A program made the position numbers and the translations under genes. Positions 33,467 to 43,900 of a DNA stretch of 64,000 nt are shown in pieces (position 1 is the stretch's first letter; each line of letters starts with the position of its first letter). Below the pieces are notes generated by a model. That model did no database searches, was not told the origin of the DNA, and saw nothing but the letters and a program-made list of their open reading frames with translations. Origin of the DNA: Echinarachnius parma (Eukaryota; Echinodermata; Echinoidea; Clypeasteroida; Echinarachniidae); contig JBAMJV010003078.1 of the NCBI GenBank assembly GCA_037951105.1, forward strand, positions 1 to 64,000. Direction: 5' to 3'.

Positions 33467-34010
33467 ATTGTCCTTTTACGCGCATTGATAATACACATCC
33501 AATGCGCGCGATTTGGCAGTAATAATGCGCAGCAATAAGGACAAAGTCCATTTTGTCCTTATTGCTGGCATATCATACGCACACGAGGTGCGCATTCAGT
33601 TGAATATGCCAAACATGGAAAAGGGTAATTTCGTTGCCGCTTCAATTAAAATTGGTTAATGTTGTGGCCTTACGTATGCGCAGATATTTAACCAATGCTA
33701 TATTTTTACGGAAAAGTAGTCAAATTACACATTTCTTTCGTTATAAGCGTATTGATTCTTATCCAAATGACACCTCTCGGCAGTTCGTGAAAAACGATTT
33801 TGTCCTTTCCTTAGCCCAAATACGCGCAATTTTGTCAATTTGTCCTTTTTTATTGTTGATTTCCTCGAGAAGAAGGGCGTGTTTGGGGATTCTAAATACA
33901 TCATCGAATAGGTATTTAAGTACTCAATCAGAATATTTAAAGAAAACTTCATTGATTTTTAACGATACTATCGGCCATTTTGTCCTTTTAATTGCCCAGC
34001 GACGAAATGG
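33467..34010. mobile_element. Insertion-like segment with repeated TTTTGTCCTTT words
   Basis: GGACAAATTGTCCTTTTACG starts it, and CCATTTTGTCCTTTTAATTG lies near its end. Related words occur at 33,553, 33,803, 33,839 and 33,975. It interrupts a sequence that resumes as the Myb/SANT-like segment at about 34,010 (compare 38,815). No coding sense. Exact ends unresolved. Confidence 0.4.
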
Positions 34011-34152
34011 TCTTCTCATCGCCAGAAAGGTCAGGTGGACATGAAAATGTCCTTGATAACATCTATCATCCATTGAACTGCTCCCCGTCAAATGAGGAAT
34101 GAATTTGATGATGACGCCGAATTGACCGCCCTGAACGAAGACGCAGTTACCT
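34010..34152 (+). pseudogene. Myb/SANT-like segment, second copy
   Basis: GGTCAGGTGGACATGAAAAT to GAAGACGCAGTTACCT parallels 38,855-38,985, where it reads GGGQVDMKMSPITSIIREL. The TGGG-P hinge is the mark of Harbinger-associated Myb/SANT-like proteins. Small deletions break the frame here. Confidence 0.45.
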
Positions 34153-34285
34153 GTTTGCATAATCGGAAATCGTGATAAATGTGTCAGTAATGGCATTATC
34201 GGATTGTGATGGAATGCTTATCCGATGATTGGTTACATCATTAAATTCATACCATAACATGACAAATGCATGATTGCCCTTTTCT

Positions 34286-34480
34286 TGATGTAATAGGACA
34301 TTTCGGAAGAAATGGGACCCGACAGAAGGTGCAGGCATCATTCTACTGGGACAAGATGACTGTGCACATAGACAGAGTCGTGAGGGAATGCGTTGAATGC
34401 CAGAGATCTGCAGTTGGCAGAACGATCAAGTGCAGACCACCCCTTCACAGCATCCATGTGACAGCTGTTTGGATTAATTG
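34286..34480 (+). pseudogene. H2C2 zinc-binding integrase-domain fragment (best copy)
   Basis: GHFGRNGTRQKVQASFYWDK followed by MTVHIDRVVRECVECQRS has the GH-F-G, YxW and CxxC features of the integrase H2C2 zinc finger. No DDE core follows, only a short out-of-frame tail. Confidence 0.65.
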
Positions 34481-34607
34481 CAGGAAGTCGGCTAGAACTG
34501 CTAGACCTGGTTGTCACCGCAGCATCTTGACTTTTGAAAATGCTACACACATTCTCAGTTCTGGGCTGAGAAAAATAAGGCTGGCCGTGCAGAATTCTGG
34601 GGGCCAA

Positions 34608-34845
34608 AGTTAAATATGTGGAGTCTATCGTAGAGGCATGTGATGAGATTCAGGAGGGACTCTCCCCATTGCAGGCAAAGAAGCTGCTCGAAAATGGAAG
34701 GACTTGAAGGACACCTACCGCAAATACCAACGCAAGTGTGCAACACAAAGTGGACAAGAGGCACAGTGTGTGAAGACCTACAAGTATGCTAAGCAAATTA
34801 ATTTTTTGCTGCCCCACATGGGGATGTGTAGGTAGTTATATGTAC
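34608..34845 (+). pseudogene. MADF-domain fragment
   Basis: YVESIVEACDEIQEGLSP, then after a shift AARKWKDLKDTYRKYQRKC and QCVKTYKYAKQINFLLPHM. WKxLKDxYRK and FLLPHM are the MADF signatures (Kwk-LRd-Y, FL-p). MADF proteins accompany some PIF/Harbinger transposases. Confidence 0.6.
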
Positions 34846-34917
34846 ACTTTTATATTTGTTCCTATGTTCATGCATGGTTTACAATTCATATAAGTTATTA
34901 CAAAACGTCTTTACAGG

Positions 34918-35115
34918 TTAAGAGATGTTTTGAAAGTGGAGCAGCGCCACAACCATACGGAGAAGCCTATGAGGAGATTCATCGAGTGGTGAATGGATCA
35001 TTAAAGCTGCTCAAGGAGAATTCCGAAATAAGACGAAACTTCAAGGAAATTGTTGGGCAGGATGCAGAATCTGGCATGCCTCATGATGGCCAGGCCCAGG
35101 AGATAGTCTTCTCAA
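34918..35115 (+). pseudogene. Exon-like segment of a repeat gene
   Basis: After TTTACAG the frame reads GEAYEEIHRVVNGSLKLLKE, then NFKEIVGQDAESGMPHDGQ, and ends at CTCAA|GTAAGT. It shares AESGxPHDGQ with the exon at 16,802-16,935. The sequences downstream of both exons match for ~700 bp. Confidence 0.45.
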
Positions 35116-35830
35116 GTAAGTTGTACTTAAGAATGATTGAGATGTCACTAGTGATGCACCTAACACATAATATCTGTCTTACGAGTAGCATGGTAAACAT
35201 TTAATTTATTTCTAACATTACACAATGTTATATTGATAATACAATGTGATATCATTATATATTGTATATTTTTTAGTGAAAATGGAATATAAACTGGAAC
35301 TTGAGGGTAATTATCAAGCAAAACAAAGGGCAACTTTAATAAACAAAAGTTCTGGTTTGTCCAGCACAGGATACAGATGATCCCAAGGAAAGCTGGCAGG
35401 GTGGCAAAAGCATGTTCCATCCTGCACCACCTCAGCAAGGACATGAGGTGGAATTTGAACTTTGAACTGGACCCTGCCCACCATGACCCTATGAGAAAAA
35501 AAATAGAAGGTATCAAATAAATAGAATTGTTGTTATGAGTATGGATTAACCCTAGGTTGCAAATAAAATGCGTCTTTGCAAAAAAGATCCTCCCTGAAAG
35601 CCAGATGACAAAAGAAGAGAACTCTGTGCCGAAACAGTGTGAAAACTGAGTGAAACTTCTGAAAGTTTCTGAACATGACAATGAGCACTACAAAGGAAAA
35701 GTAGAACAGCTAACAGAGAAGCACCAATTGGCAGAAGACAAAATGAAGAGCGAGTTAAAAATGGCACGACAAAAGATCAGGAAACTTCATCGCATGCTTC
35801 CTTCATCGAAAAGACCTCAAGACCTGCACC
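35110..35830. repeat. ~700-bp direct repeat of 16,935-17,640 bracketing the array
   Basis: Runs from TAAGTTGTAC and CTTACGAGTAGCATGGTAAA through the Harbinger C-terminal remnant and the coiled coil to AAAAGACCTC. The left copy then jumps into array unit 1. This right copy continues without a break, so it shows the pre-array arrangement. Confidence 0.8.
35280..35510 (+). pseudogene. PIF/Harbinger nuclease C-terminal fragment (right flank copy)
   Basis: Near-identical to 17,090-17,330 with an inserted TTTAATAA and a base lost in the Asn-rich end, so frames shift twice. The HRxQMIPRKAGRVAKACSIL core is legible. Confidence 0.55.
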
Positions 35831-36182
35831 GCATTGTAATGAGAACAAAACGTAGGTGTCAGTACTGGAAGAACAAGTACCAAACGGCATCAACACAAGT
35901 TGCACACCTGACCCAAAACAGCAGGCTTCCAAATTCCGCCAAAAGGTTTCGAGGCTACAGGTACAGCAGCTTGAACGAAAGAACGTAAAATGTTCAAGCA
36001 GTTATCTCACACAGCATGATGATTACCTAAGGCTGTTAGAAAAGATCGAAGAATTTGAAAAGCAAGTTGCGGAATCAAAGACAACCTTGTCTACAAAAGA
36101 GGGGGAAATAATAAAATATTTATCAAAAGCATGTGCTATCATGCACAACCCCAGCAAGAACATGAGGCAGCGAGTGCGTTGA
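35650..36182 (+). pseudogene. Uninterrupted coiled-coil module of the source element
   Basis: EHDNEHYKGKVEQLTEKHQL leads into KMKSELKMARQKIRKLHRM, RRCQYWKNKYQTAS, then (after a shift) KVSRLQVQQLERKN and LLEKIEEFEKQVAESKTTLS. It is a long, strongly basic/acidic coiled coil and probably the N-terminal half of a repeat-encoded protein. It ends by running into a partial Harbinger copy (KACAIMHNPSKNMRQ). Confidence 0.5.
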
Positions 36183-36239
36183 ATTCCAAGTGGATCCTGC
36201 CAGCATGACCCTGATGACCAACATGTTGGAGTTACTCAT

Positions 36240-36545
36240 TTGTGTTTTGTTTTAGGCACATGCTTCAACAAGGGTCATTATTGAACAGGTTAACGGCCAG
36301 CTAAAGCACAAATTCCGATGCCTCCTGCATGGGATGCAGATGACCCCTAAGAGAGCTGCCAGGGTGGCAACAGCATGTGCTATCCTGCACAACCTGAGCA
36401 AGACCAAGAGGCAGCTTGACGTTGACTTTGAATTGGATCCTGCCAGCATGACCATGATTAGTTATTTCAGGGTAATCATCGAGCAAGTGAATGGGCAACT
36501 GAACAACATGCCTCTAGCATGGGATGCAGAAGACCCATAAGAGAG
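36240..36545 (+). pseudogene. PIF/Harbinger nuclease C terminus (best preserved) with partial repeats
   Basis: After TTTTGTTTTAG the frame reads STRVIIEQVNGQLKHKFRCL, LHGMQMTPKRAARVATA and CAILHNLSKTKRQLDVDFEL. This is the HARBI1 RVxxE-xxGxLKxRF helix, with the third catalytic Glu, plus the ACAILHN end. A truncated second copy follows (FRVIIEQVNGQLNNMPL, 36,466-36,540) and a fragment precedes (36,110-36,200). Confidence 0.75.
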
Positions 36546-36970
36546 CTGGCATGGTTGGCAGATTGTAGAGAATTTTTTTTTTCTTCTTGGACTTGTGTTG
36601 CAGATGACCCAGATAGTGGTCAGGGTAGAGGAGTTGGAAATTCTCTCTCAACAGAATGCTTACACTAACTCTGAACGGAGAATCCCATAAATGCACAAAG
36701 AGGAAACCGCAAAAATGGAAATCCAACAAAAGGCCTTATTTCTTCCATGGTCAGTGGATTATAGAGAAAGGTTTTGTCTTCTTCTTGGTACATGTATACA
36801 AGTGACACTTGTACACTTAGTGTACTTGTGTTGCTGATGTGTTGCTGATGACCCAGAGAAAGTGGTCAGAGCATAGGTGTAGGCCATATCCTCTGTCAAC
36901 AGAAAGCTTGTGGAAATTAAGAAAGATAAAAAGATTATAGTCGTTAAGAAAATTTTGTATGTAAAGGTAT
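36546..36970. other. No gene recognised; decayed repeats
   Basis: Two related segments (36,580-36,680 and 36,775-36,905) share CTTCTTGG, TTGCxGATGACCCAGA and TGGTCAG. They look like a further duplicated transposon remnant. Confidence 0.35.
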
Positions 36971-36999
36971 ATGAAAAGAGGTAAGGAAATTTATGACCA

Positions 37000-37680
37000 G
37001 GTACCGCTTATAGCGAGTACATATCGGCGGTCTCGACGACCTCATTATAGCAGGGTTCCCCTGTATGTCTTTCTAATTCCTTCGCAGTGCGCAACAGAGG
37101 GGTACATCCTACTCTGCGCCATGAGGCTGTCTGATATGGAAACCCTTGGGGAGGGCCCACCGGGCTTCCCGATGAAGGTGTTCCCAAGATTTCTTCGCAG
37201 TCGAATTTGACTAGTATGAATGATAACAACGCAGGAATCGCGACCCCCGCGACTCGGCGGAATCCCGCACCAAAAGCAAATAAATCGGGTAAGATGAAGC
37301 CAACGGCGTCTACAACAGGCAAAGGGAAAATGCCTACTCTCGCAGATCTCGCATCTTGAATGCAGAAACTTGAAAATATGTTGGCTGACCTCGTTGAGAC
37401 TGTTCACACCCAGCCCCTGCCTTCATGCTTACAGCCTCAGGCGGAAGAATTTGATTATTTGGAGGTTGGAGACTATCTCTGAATGCTCACTGCCGCAATT
37501 ATTCCCCCGATCTCGGTGGTATACGGGCCGAAAGTTTCATAACCGGCCGAGCGTGAACCCATACCAGCAAAGTTTGCCATGAACACGGGCATCGGGCCAC
37601 CGCTTGACGATGAACTCGCTAGCTCTGTGACATATCTTACGTCACACTCGCTTGTAGAGAAATATCACGCCCTGTCTAAC
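37000..37680 (+). pseudogene. DIRS-like gag fragment
   Basis: Broken frames give NNAGIATPATRRNPAPKANK, then LENMLADLVETV and finally FAMNTGIGPPLDDELASSV, TYLTSHSLVEKYHALSNC. The last part resembles the DIRS-type ORF1 pattern (G-P-L-xxx-LA-xV ... Y-x-P-NC). Stops lie between the pieces. Assignment is tentative. Confidence 0.4.
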
Positions 37681-37769
37681 TGCAGGAGTGGGTGCATTCT
37701 TTGAGGTAGAAAAGCAAACAACATAGCAGTATAGAGCAAATGAGTTCTCGTAGTAGAGATATTCTTTGT

Positions 37770-37920
37770 TTCCTTATTTGTACATGTAAAACTGCAACAT
37801 ACATGAGAGTGTTGCTGCAAGAAGAACAAGTGTGTTACTTGGCAATGTAAATGCAAAAAGGCCAACACCACTTGTGGCCCAGGTTGCAGATGCAAAAGCT
37901 GCCAGGATACTTCTGTGTCT
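37770..37920 (+). pseudogene. Cys-rich CXC/tesmin-like fragment
   Basis: One base out of frame halfway, the segment reads CTCKTAT, then ECCCKKNKCVTWQCKCKKAN and TTCGPGCRCKSCQD. The CxCxxxxxxCxxxCxCxxC spacing is that of CXC (TCR) DNA-binding repeats. Around it, 37,921-38,700 shows no feature I can name. Confidence 0.45.
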
Positions 37921-38704
37921 CATTTGCTTCACACAGGACCTACTGATTTAGATCGTGAAAAAAGTGATATCAGTGATGTTGATGACATAAGTTTCGCTGA
38001 GCGAAAGAGTAAACTTTTATTTTTGTTTGATTATTGAAAGACACAATATTTGTCACATAATAATTTGTTGGCAACTTTAAAGGCACCATAGTTGTTGCGT
38101 AATTATTTGTCGGAAAATGTAAAAGGTGAAAAAGTAGACGCCAACTTTAGACGAAAAAAGGATGCCATTAGTCTCGGCCTGGAGTTAGAATTGTAATGTT
38201 CTTTTCGTAAGGAAAGTCTCAACTGAGCCAAGTTGACTGTCAAGGCTGAATAAAGAGGAGATCATCAAATCCAATTCTGAGCAGGGTCTCATTAGTCTCC
38301 TTCCAACCCGCCATACTATTCAATTGCTATTCATGTAGACAGTGATACAAGTCTTGAGGACTTTAGGCTAAAATTCATTTTTAAAGTCATGTCCATGTCA
38401 AAGAACCTTTAAAGTCATAACTGGCCTACTGTGCATGCTCAATATAGTTCACGCCTGAACACTACATTGTGTAGGAACACGAGAATTAATTGGACAAATG
38501 AGGAAAAAGCAGATTTGGTGAAGTTAAAGACAGAGAACATTGATAAGCTGGAGAGCAAACTGAACGATTATAATAGTAATAGTGTGGGAATGTGAGAAAT
38601 AAACGACCAGAACACAACTAACAAACTGTCTTCTGTGTATCCTTCGGCCTCATCTAACCGCACCACGACATTAGTTAGAAGAATGCAGCATGGGACTGGG
38701 TGAC

Positions 38705-39035
38705 CAACAAGTTTGAGTCAAGATATGGGAAGATGTGACAAAGAAATCAAAGACCAATGGTAGGAAGCATTTGAAACAAACTGCCAAGAAACAATTAAAC
38801 TGCCAAGAAACAATAGTCTTTTTATCGCCAGGAAGTCATAGAGACGGGAGGAGGTCAGGTGGACATGAAAATGTCCCCAATAACATCTATCATCCGTGAA
38901 CTCCTCCCCGTCGAATTCCATCAGATAAGGAATGAATTTTATGACGACGCCGAATTGACCACCCAGAACGAAGACGCAGTTACCTCACTAACCTATATTG
39001 CTGGTGGTGGAATGCCAGAGTTTGAAATAATGGGG
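38705..39035 (+). pseudogene. Myb/SANT-like DNA-binding fragment of a Harbinger partner
   Basis: TNKFESRYGK and DKEIKDQW (stop) EAFETNCQE, then RQEVIETGGGQVDMKMSP, ITSIIRELLPVEFHQIRNEF and DAVTSLTYIAGGGMPEF. An aromatic/W helix, then a TGGG hinge and a hydrophobic helix match the Myb/SANT-like domain found with PIF/Harbinger. It repeats parts of 19,610-19,720 and 34,010-34,150. Confidence 0.5.
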
Positions 39036-39199
39036 TAAGTGATACTGCTGTACCTTATCTATTTTCAGGATTATTATACTTGAATATATTCATAATCTGC
39101 ATTTATACATATTCATTAAAAAAAGAAATTAAGACATGACGATTTGCAAAACTGCGGGTAAAGAAGCTGCGCTGCAAAAAAAGGAAAAATGCCACCCAC

Positions 39200-39248
39200 A
39201 TTGGATGATGGAAAGGATCGATGGAACATGGACGAAATCCGACTATTA
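39200..39248 (+). pseudogene. SANT-like N-terminal fragment interrupted by a MITE
   Basis: HWMMERIDGTWNMDEIRLL stops at the MITE edge. The W-x-DEIRLL pattern is the first helix of a Myb/SANT-like domain. The uninterrupted relative is at 39,871-39,960. Confidence 0.45.
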
Positions 39249-39575
39249 GGCCAAATAAAAAAAAAAACATGTTTAGCGTCCTGCTCTTTTGAAAAAAGGA
39301 AGGAGGCCCTTTTTTTTCCTTCAAAATGGCCGACTTTTTTCAAAATGGCCGACTGACCCATTTATCCAAAATAACGAATGAGTCTATATTAAAAGTACGA
39401 TCTTTTTCAAAATCATTTTTTCCAAAAAAATAAAAAATAAAAAATAAAATTAAAACAAAATAATATTACATTTTTTTCGGATTTTTCACAACAAAAAAAA
39501 GAAAAAGAAAAAGCAGGCGGCCTCCAAAAAGGAAGCGGGCGGGGACGCTAAACATGTTTTTTTTTTTATTTGGCC
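39249..39575. mobile_element. 327-bp PIF/Harbinger-type MITE, TTA target duplication
   Basis: The ends GGCCAAATAAAAAAAAAA and the exact complement are followed inward by ACATGTTTAGCGTCC on both arms. TTA flanks both sides (39,246-39,248 and 39,576-39,578), the Harbinger target site. No coding capacity. Confidence 0.85.
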
Positions 39576-39579
39576 TTAT

Positions 39580-39847
39580 TACTGGTAAGAGCACCAGCAC
39601 GGCCACTACGAGTAGGCTGACAACGCCAGCAAAAAGAAGGCAGAACAAGGCAGAACAAGAACGAAAGGACTTTGATGAAAAAGTGCTGAGGATTCTAGAT
39701 TCTGCACAGGATGAGAGCGACATATTCTTCCAAAGTATGTTGAATATGTGCAAACAACTTCCTACTGAAAATGAAATCCAAATGAAAATTAAATTCAATA
39801 TTCATAAATTAATTTATGAAGAAACCGCACATTTCCATGAAAATTAA
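39580..39847 (+). pseudogene. BESS-motif protein fragment
   Basis: The frame reads TPAKRRQNKAEQERKDFDEK, then DESDIFFQSMLNMCKQLP and ENEIQMKIKFNIHKLI. DxxFxxSxxxxxxxLPxxxxxxxKxxI is the BESS motif, normally C-terminal to MADF. It is preceded by TGGTAAGAGCACC, which continues the SANT-like segment cut by the MITE. Confidence 0.6.
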
Positions 39848-39870
39848 TATTTCATGTGGATTTCAACCAA

Positions 39871-39960
39871 GTGGATGATGGAAAAGATTCATGGAACTTG
39901 GACGAAATCAGACTACAATTAACGGTAAGAGCAGAAGAAGAGATCGGTTGAATGACGAGT
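39871..39960 (+). repeat. Paralogous copy of the MITE target without the MITE
   Basis: GTGGATGATGGAAAAGATTC to AATCAGACTACAATTAACGG matches 39,203-39,248 plus the sequence after 39,578, with no insertion between. Confidence 0.75.
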
Positions 39961-40179
39961 GGAACCAGCAGGGATGCAACAAAGTACTGTAAACGTTGTT
40001 ATTATCGCGCGATTAATATTTCGCGCTGAGCGATGCAAAAACACATTCGTTGGTCTTTAATTTTGCGGCCGATCGTAAGACCCTCATCAGAATTATATTA
40101 TTACGTAAATGAAAATTAATAAAATTGCATATTCGCGGGATTTAAATGTTTGGAAATTTACATTTTGAATAAAATAGAT

Positions 40180-40436
40180 TAAAAAGCCCAAGTGTCCAAA
40201 GAATTTTTGGCACCCCAAAAATTGATTATTTTGATAATTTTTCAAAAATGGTCTAATATTTTATCTTGATTTCAACGTAGCAGCATCTAATTCAACGTAG
40301 CAGCATCTAATAAGCACAGACAATGAGTTTTAGGCAGCTTTTTACTAAACATTTTCTTTTACATTTGTTCTAGAATCATTTAAAGTGATTTTTTCAAGGT
40401 GTCCAAATAATTTTTGGCTACACTGTACGTCACCCC
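40180..40436. mobile_element. Tc1/mariner-like terminal fragment
   Basis: The right end GTGTCCAAATAATTTTTGGC is followed by TACACTGTA, the complement of a Tc1-type CAGTGTAGCCAAAAAT terminus. A related word, AGTGTCCAAAGAATTTTTGG, starts the segment in direct orientation, so one end is missing or rearranged. A 21-bp tandem duplication (TTCAACGTAGCAGCATCTAA twice) lies inside. Confidence 0.5.
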
Positions 40437-40998
40437 GACAACATTGCTAATAAAATCTCAACAGGCTAATAAAATCTCAATACAAAGAACACATTGATTT
40501 TTAACAACTTTCACCTTTCTATACCAACCATGAAAAACCATTTGAGATTTTACACTTCATATGTATATATATATTCTCTTCAGTATGAATTTTCAGTTAA
40601 TTGACCACACAGTTTCAAGCCACAAAGAATTTATACCATGGCAGATTCGCATAAATCACACAAATACACAAACTCAAGTAACTACTCACATTCCAATTTT
40701 TGTAGCATACAAATTTGACAATTCATAGCTTTAAGTTCTCACATAGAATGCATGTATTAACAGTTATATCTGTATATAAAAATAAAAAGTGCAACACACA
40801 ACTTCCATTTGTTTCACACAAATATGAATATAAAAAAGGCAACATCAATACAGCACCATCTACTTATATCCCTTTTTATACAAATTTATGAAAATATTCA
40901 TATCAATTTGTTTTGTTTTTAAGTATTCCAGATTTTGTTTTCTTTGTTTGTTCCATAGAACTCACACACTTGACGACTGATCGAGTTTTTACAAGACT
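40437..40998. other. 3' flank of the HEXD gene, no feature
   Basis: AT-rich sequence downstream of the HEXD stop on the minus strand, presumably 3' UTR and intergenic DNA. No canonical polyadenylation signal stands out on that strand. Confidence 0.4.
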
Positions 40999-43900
40999 CT
41001 ATTCCGTCGGTCTGTCTCGCTCTTTGCTCTCCTCTAGTCTCCTCTCAAGGTGTTTCATCAGTGGCATTATGCACAGGTCCACCCACTCCCCGACTGTGGC
41101 TGGGTGGTAGACTTCACTCAAGGCTTTCAGGGCTGATGACTTCAGGGATGTAAGTCTTGCAAGGAGGCTAAACATGTAGAAGATAAAAGAGAAAAAGAGA
41201 AATTATGTAAAAATTGATAGACCAGAATGTATTTTTTTTCTTTTAAAAAGCTTCAATGTTTCCCTATTTCCAGAGATATAAAGTCCGGCACACATGTGTA
41301 ATTAAATCAAGTGCTGCATGTACATTTTAACATTTCAACATACAGAGTGTCCCAGATAAAACAAAACCGGATTTCATGGCAGAAATTTTATGTCATATTA
41401 TTATAATTTCTTTGATGAGATATACATGAATAAAAAGCTTTGTTTCTCTTGTTTCATTTGATGTACAACTTATGGCACATAATGCACGCATGACTGAATT
41501 AGAACAATAGAGTGTTTTGGGTGAGTTTTAAGGGTAGTAAACGTACTTATTTTGAAAAAGCCCAAATGAGTAACTTTCCTGATCTAGCATGTTTCCCATG
41601 TTTTCCCTGATCCCCATGTTTGTGTAAATTCACGCATGCATCAAGTCCATTGTCAGCTGCTAAGTCAGGAAAGCTGAGCGACTTCTTACTCAACTATCTA
41701 CTCATTTGGGCAGAAATCAGGCATGTTTTCATTGTACTTGTTCTCTGGCATACATCGTTTATTTTTAGTGCATGAGGTGTCATATAAAAGATAAAAATAT
41801 GTATTTGTATGCAGTGTTTGTCCTTTTTCAAAATAAGTACGTTTACTGCCCTAAAAACTCACCCAAAACCATCACCCAAACTTGCAATTTCTGCGTGCAA
41901 ATGGAATGTTGGTACCACCAATTTCCCTTGTTTTAATTCAGTCATGCATGAATTATGTGCCATAAGTTGTACATCAAATGAAAGAAGAGAAACAGAGCTT
42001 TTCATACATGTATATCTTATCAAAGAAATTATTCTTTATGACAGAAAATTTCTGCCATGAAACCTGGTTTCATTTTTTCTGGGACACTCTGTACAACTGG
42101 GAAAATACAAATGCTATGCATTATGTTCAGCTAACTAGAAAATCACATTATAAAACAGTCAAGAAAGAATACAAATTTTTCTTATAGAAGTTTTCTTATT
42201 TATGCTATACTTAATGTTTAGGATCTTTGATCCACGTAATTGTACAAGCTCGAGTCATTAATTTGGAATTTATTTTTGTTTCAAAAGATGTTTTGCTTCA
42301 TACTTGTTCTTGTGACCAAAGTCCATTTGGTATTATCGTAAAATTACATAAATAGTCCAGTTTGTTTGATTTTTACCTTTAAAAATCACTCCTAATGCAT
42401 AATGCAAAGCAGGAAGATGATTCAGTTTTAAAAAAAATTGTACTTATTAAACATTGTATTTTGCAAGCCAAATTTCAAAAGTTGCGAGGTTATTGTCTTA
42501 TATGAAAGAACATTTAATAGCATGCCTGAAAAAAATTAGGGCTTGAAATCTCTTTTTCATGGAGTTATAGACCTAAAACTAATAAACCATCGTCCAACGG
42601 TTAATTGTGCATTATACGTGTAATTCACCCAGTGATGAAGTTCGTACACACATTTCACGGAGTGCGCACTGTGCGTGACCCCTACGTGACCCGCGCATAC
42701 TAACAATGGGTAAGCGTTTACCAAACAAAATACCCAAACCTCGCTTAAACTGACTACATGTAATTATATATTCTTAATTTTTTAGATCTTTTTCCGTGAC
42801 ATACGTTTACACATGTCGGCTTCACAATACCTTTACAAGAATAAGTACAATATTGTTGTAATATTATGCTAAATCAGTTAAACTCCTTTATTGACCGATA
42901 TATAGTTTGAATGGAGGGACGCATTCGTTTTTCATTCGTAGAATCCAAATTACAGGGCTGTTCGATCTGATTGTATTTTGTGTGTGTTACATTGATCCCC
43001 ATCCGTCAACTGGAACCTGTTCAGACGTTTTGTAAAAGAGGACCTGTCCCTTTAAAATGATCATATGCAACATTCAAAATTATGCCCCAAAATGTTTGAA
43101 CAAATGTTTTGAATGTCATCCAAAGGTCACCAAACTATTGCCTTTTTATCAAAGAATACAAATGATAAAAGATTGGTATGCAGTAAACAAGCTTGTAAAT
43201 TTCACCTAGTACCTATCACACTTGTACATTTTGCCAAAGAATGTTGAAACCCAGTAAACAAGCTTGTAAATTTCACCTAGTACCTATCACCCTTGTAAAT
43301 TTCACCAGCACCCTTGTAAATTCTGCCTGATATTGCTGAAGAATGTGAGCACCCACTTGACAACCATGTTGATTTCACTTCCTGCATACCAGGGATGCTC
43401 ATTACATTTTGATTGACAGCTGGTATTGGCACTTTTTTGTTTTGTTTTGTTTTGTTGTGTTTTTTTTTTTTTGGGGGGGGGGGAGTTTTTACCTAGCTTA
43501 TATTAAATGTAGAAGAATTGGGTGTTAGGCTATTCATCTAAACTTGTCTATAACAATATATGTTTGGTGGAATTTTTCTATTTAATTTGGCACACAGAGG
43601 ATAGAGGAAAGCAATAAAGGGGTTTTGAAGAGGAAACAAAAAGGGGGCGGGGGCTGGGTCCTCACCTTAACACTGGTCCAGTCTCATCAGCAGTAAGAAC
43701 AGGTAACATCTCACCACGCTTGCCATCCTCAGGCTTGTTCAAATAGGCACTGCAACAAACAACAATAAAGAAATCAATCAGTATTCAGATATTTAGGATG
43801 ACAAAGGTTTTGTTTTCACAAATGGTGGAAGTCCTTAGAAAATCTATAACAAACATTGTTGACAAACTGATTAAAAATACACACCTCCATACCATCTTCA

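Noticed and set aside
33634..34044. 136-codon frame on the plus strand
   Set aside because: It spans the TTTTGTCCTTT repeat insert, has no domain or homologue I recognise, and its ends follow the repeat borders.
35160..35681. 173-codon minus-strand frame
   Set aside because: Same antisense shadow in the duplicated flank; membrane-like composition comes from complementing AT-rich sequence.
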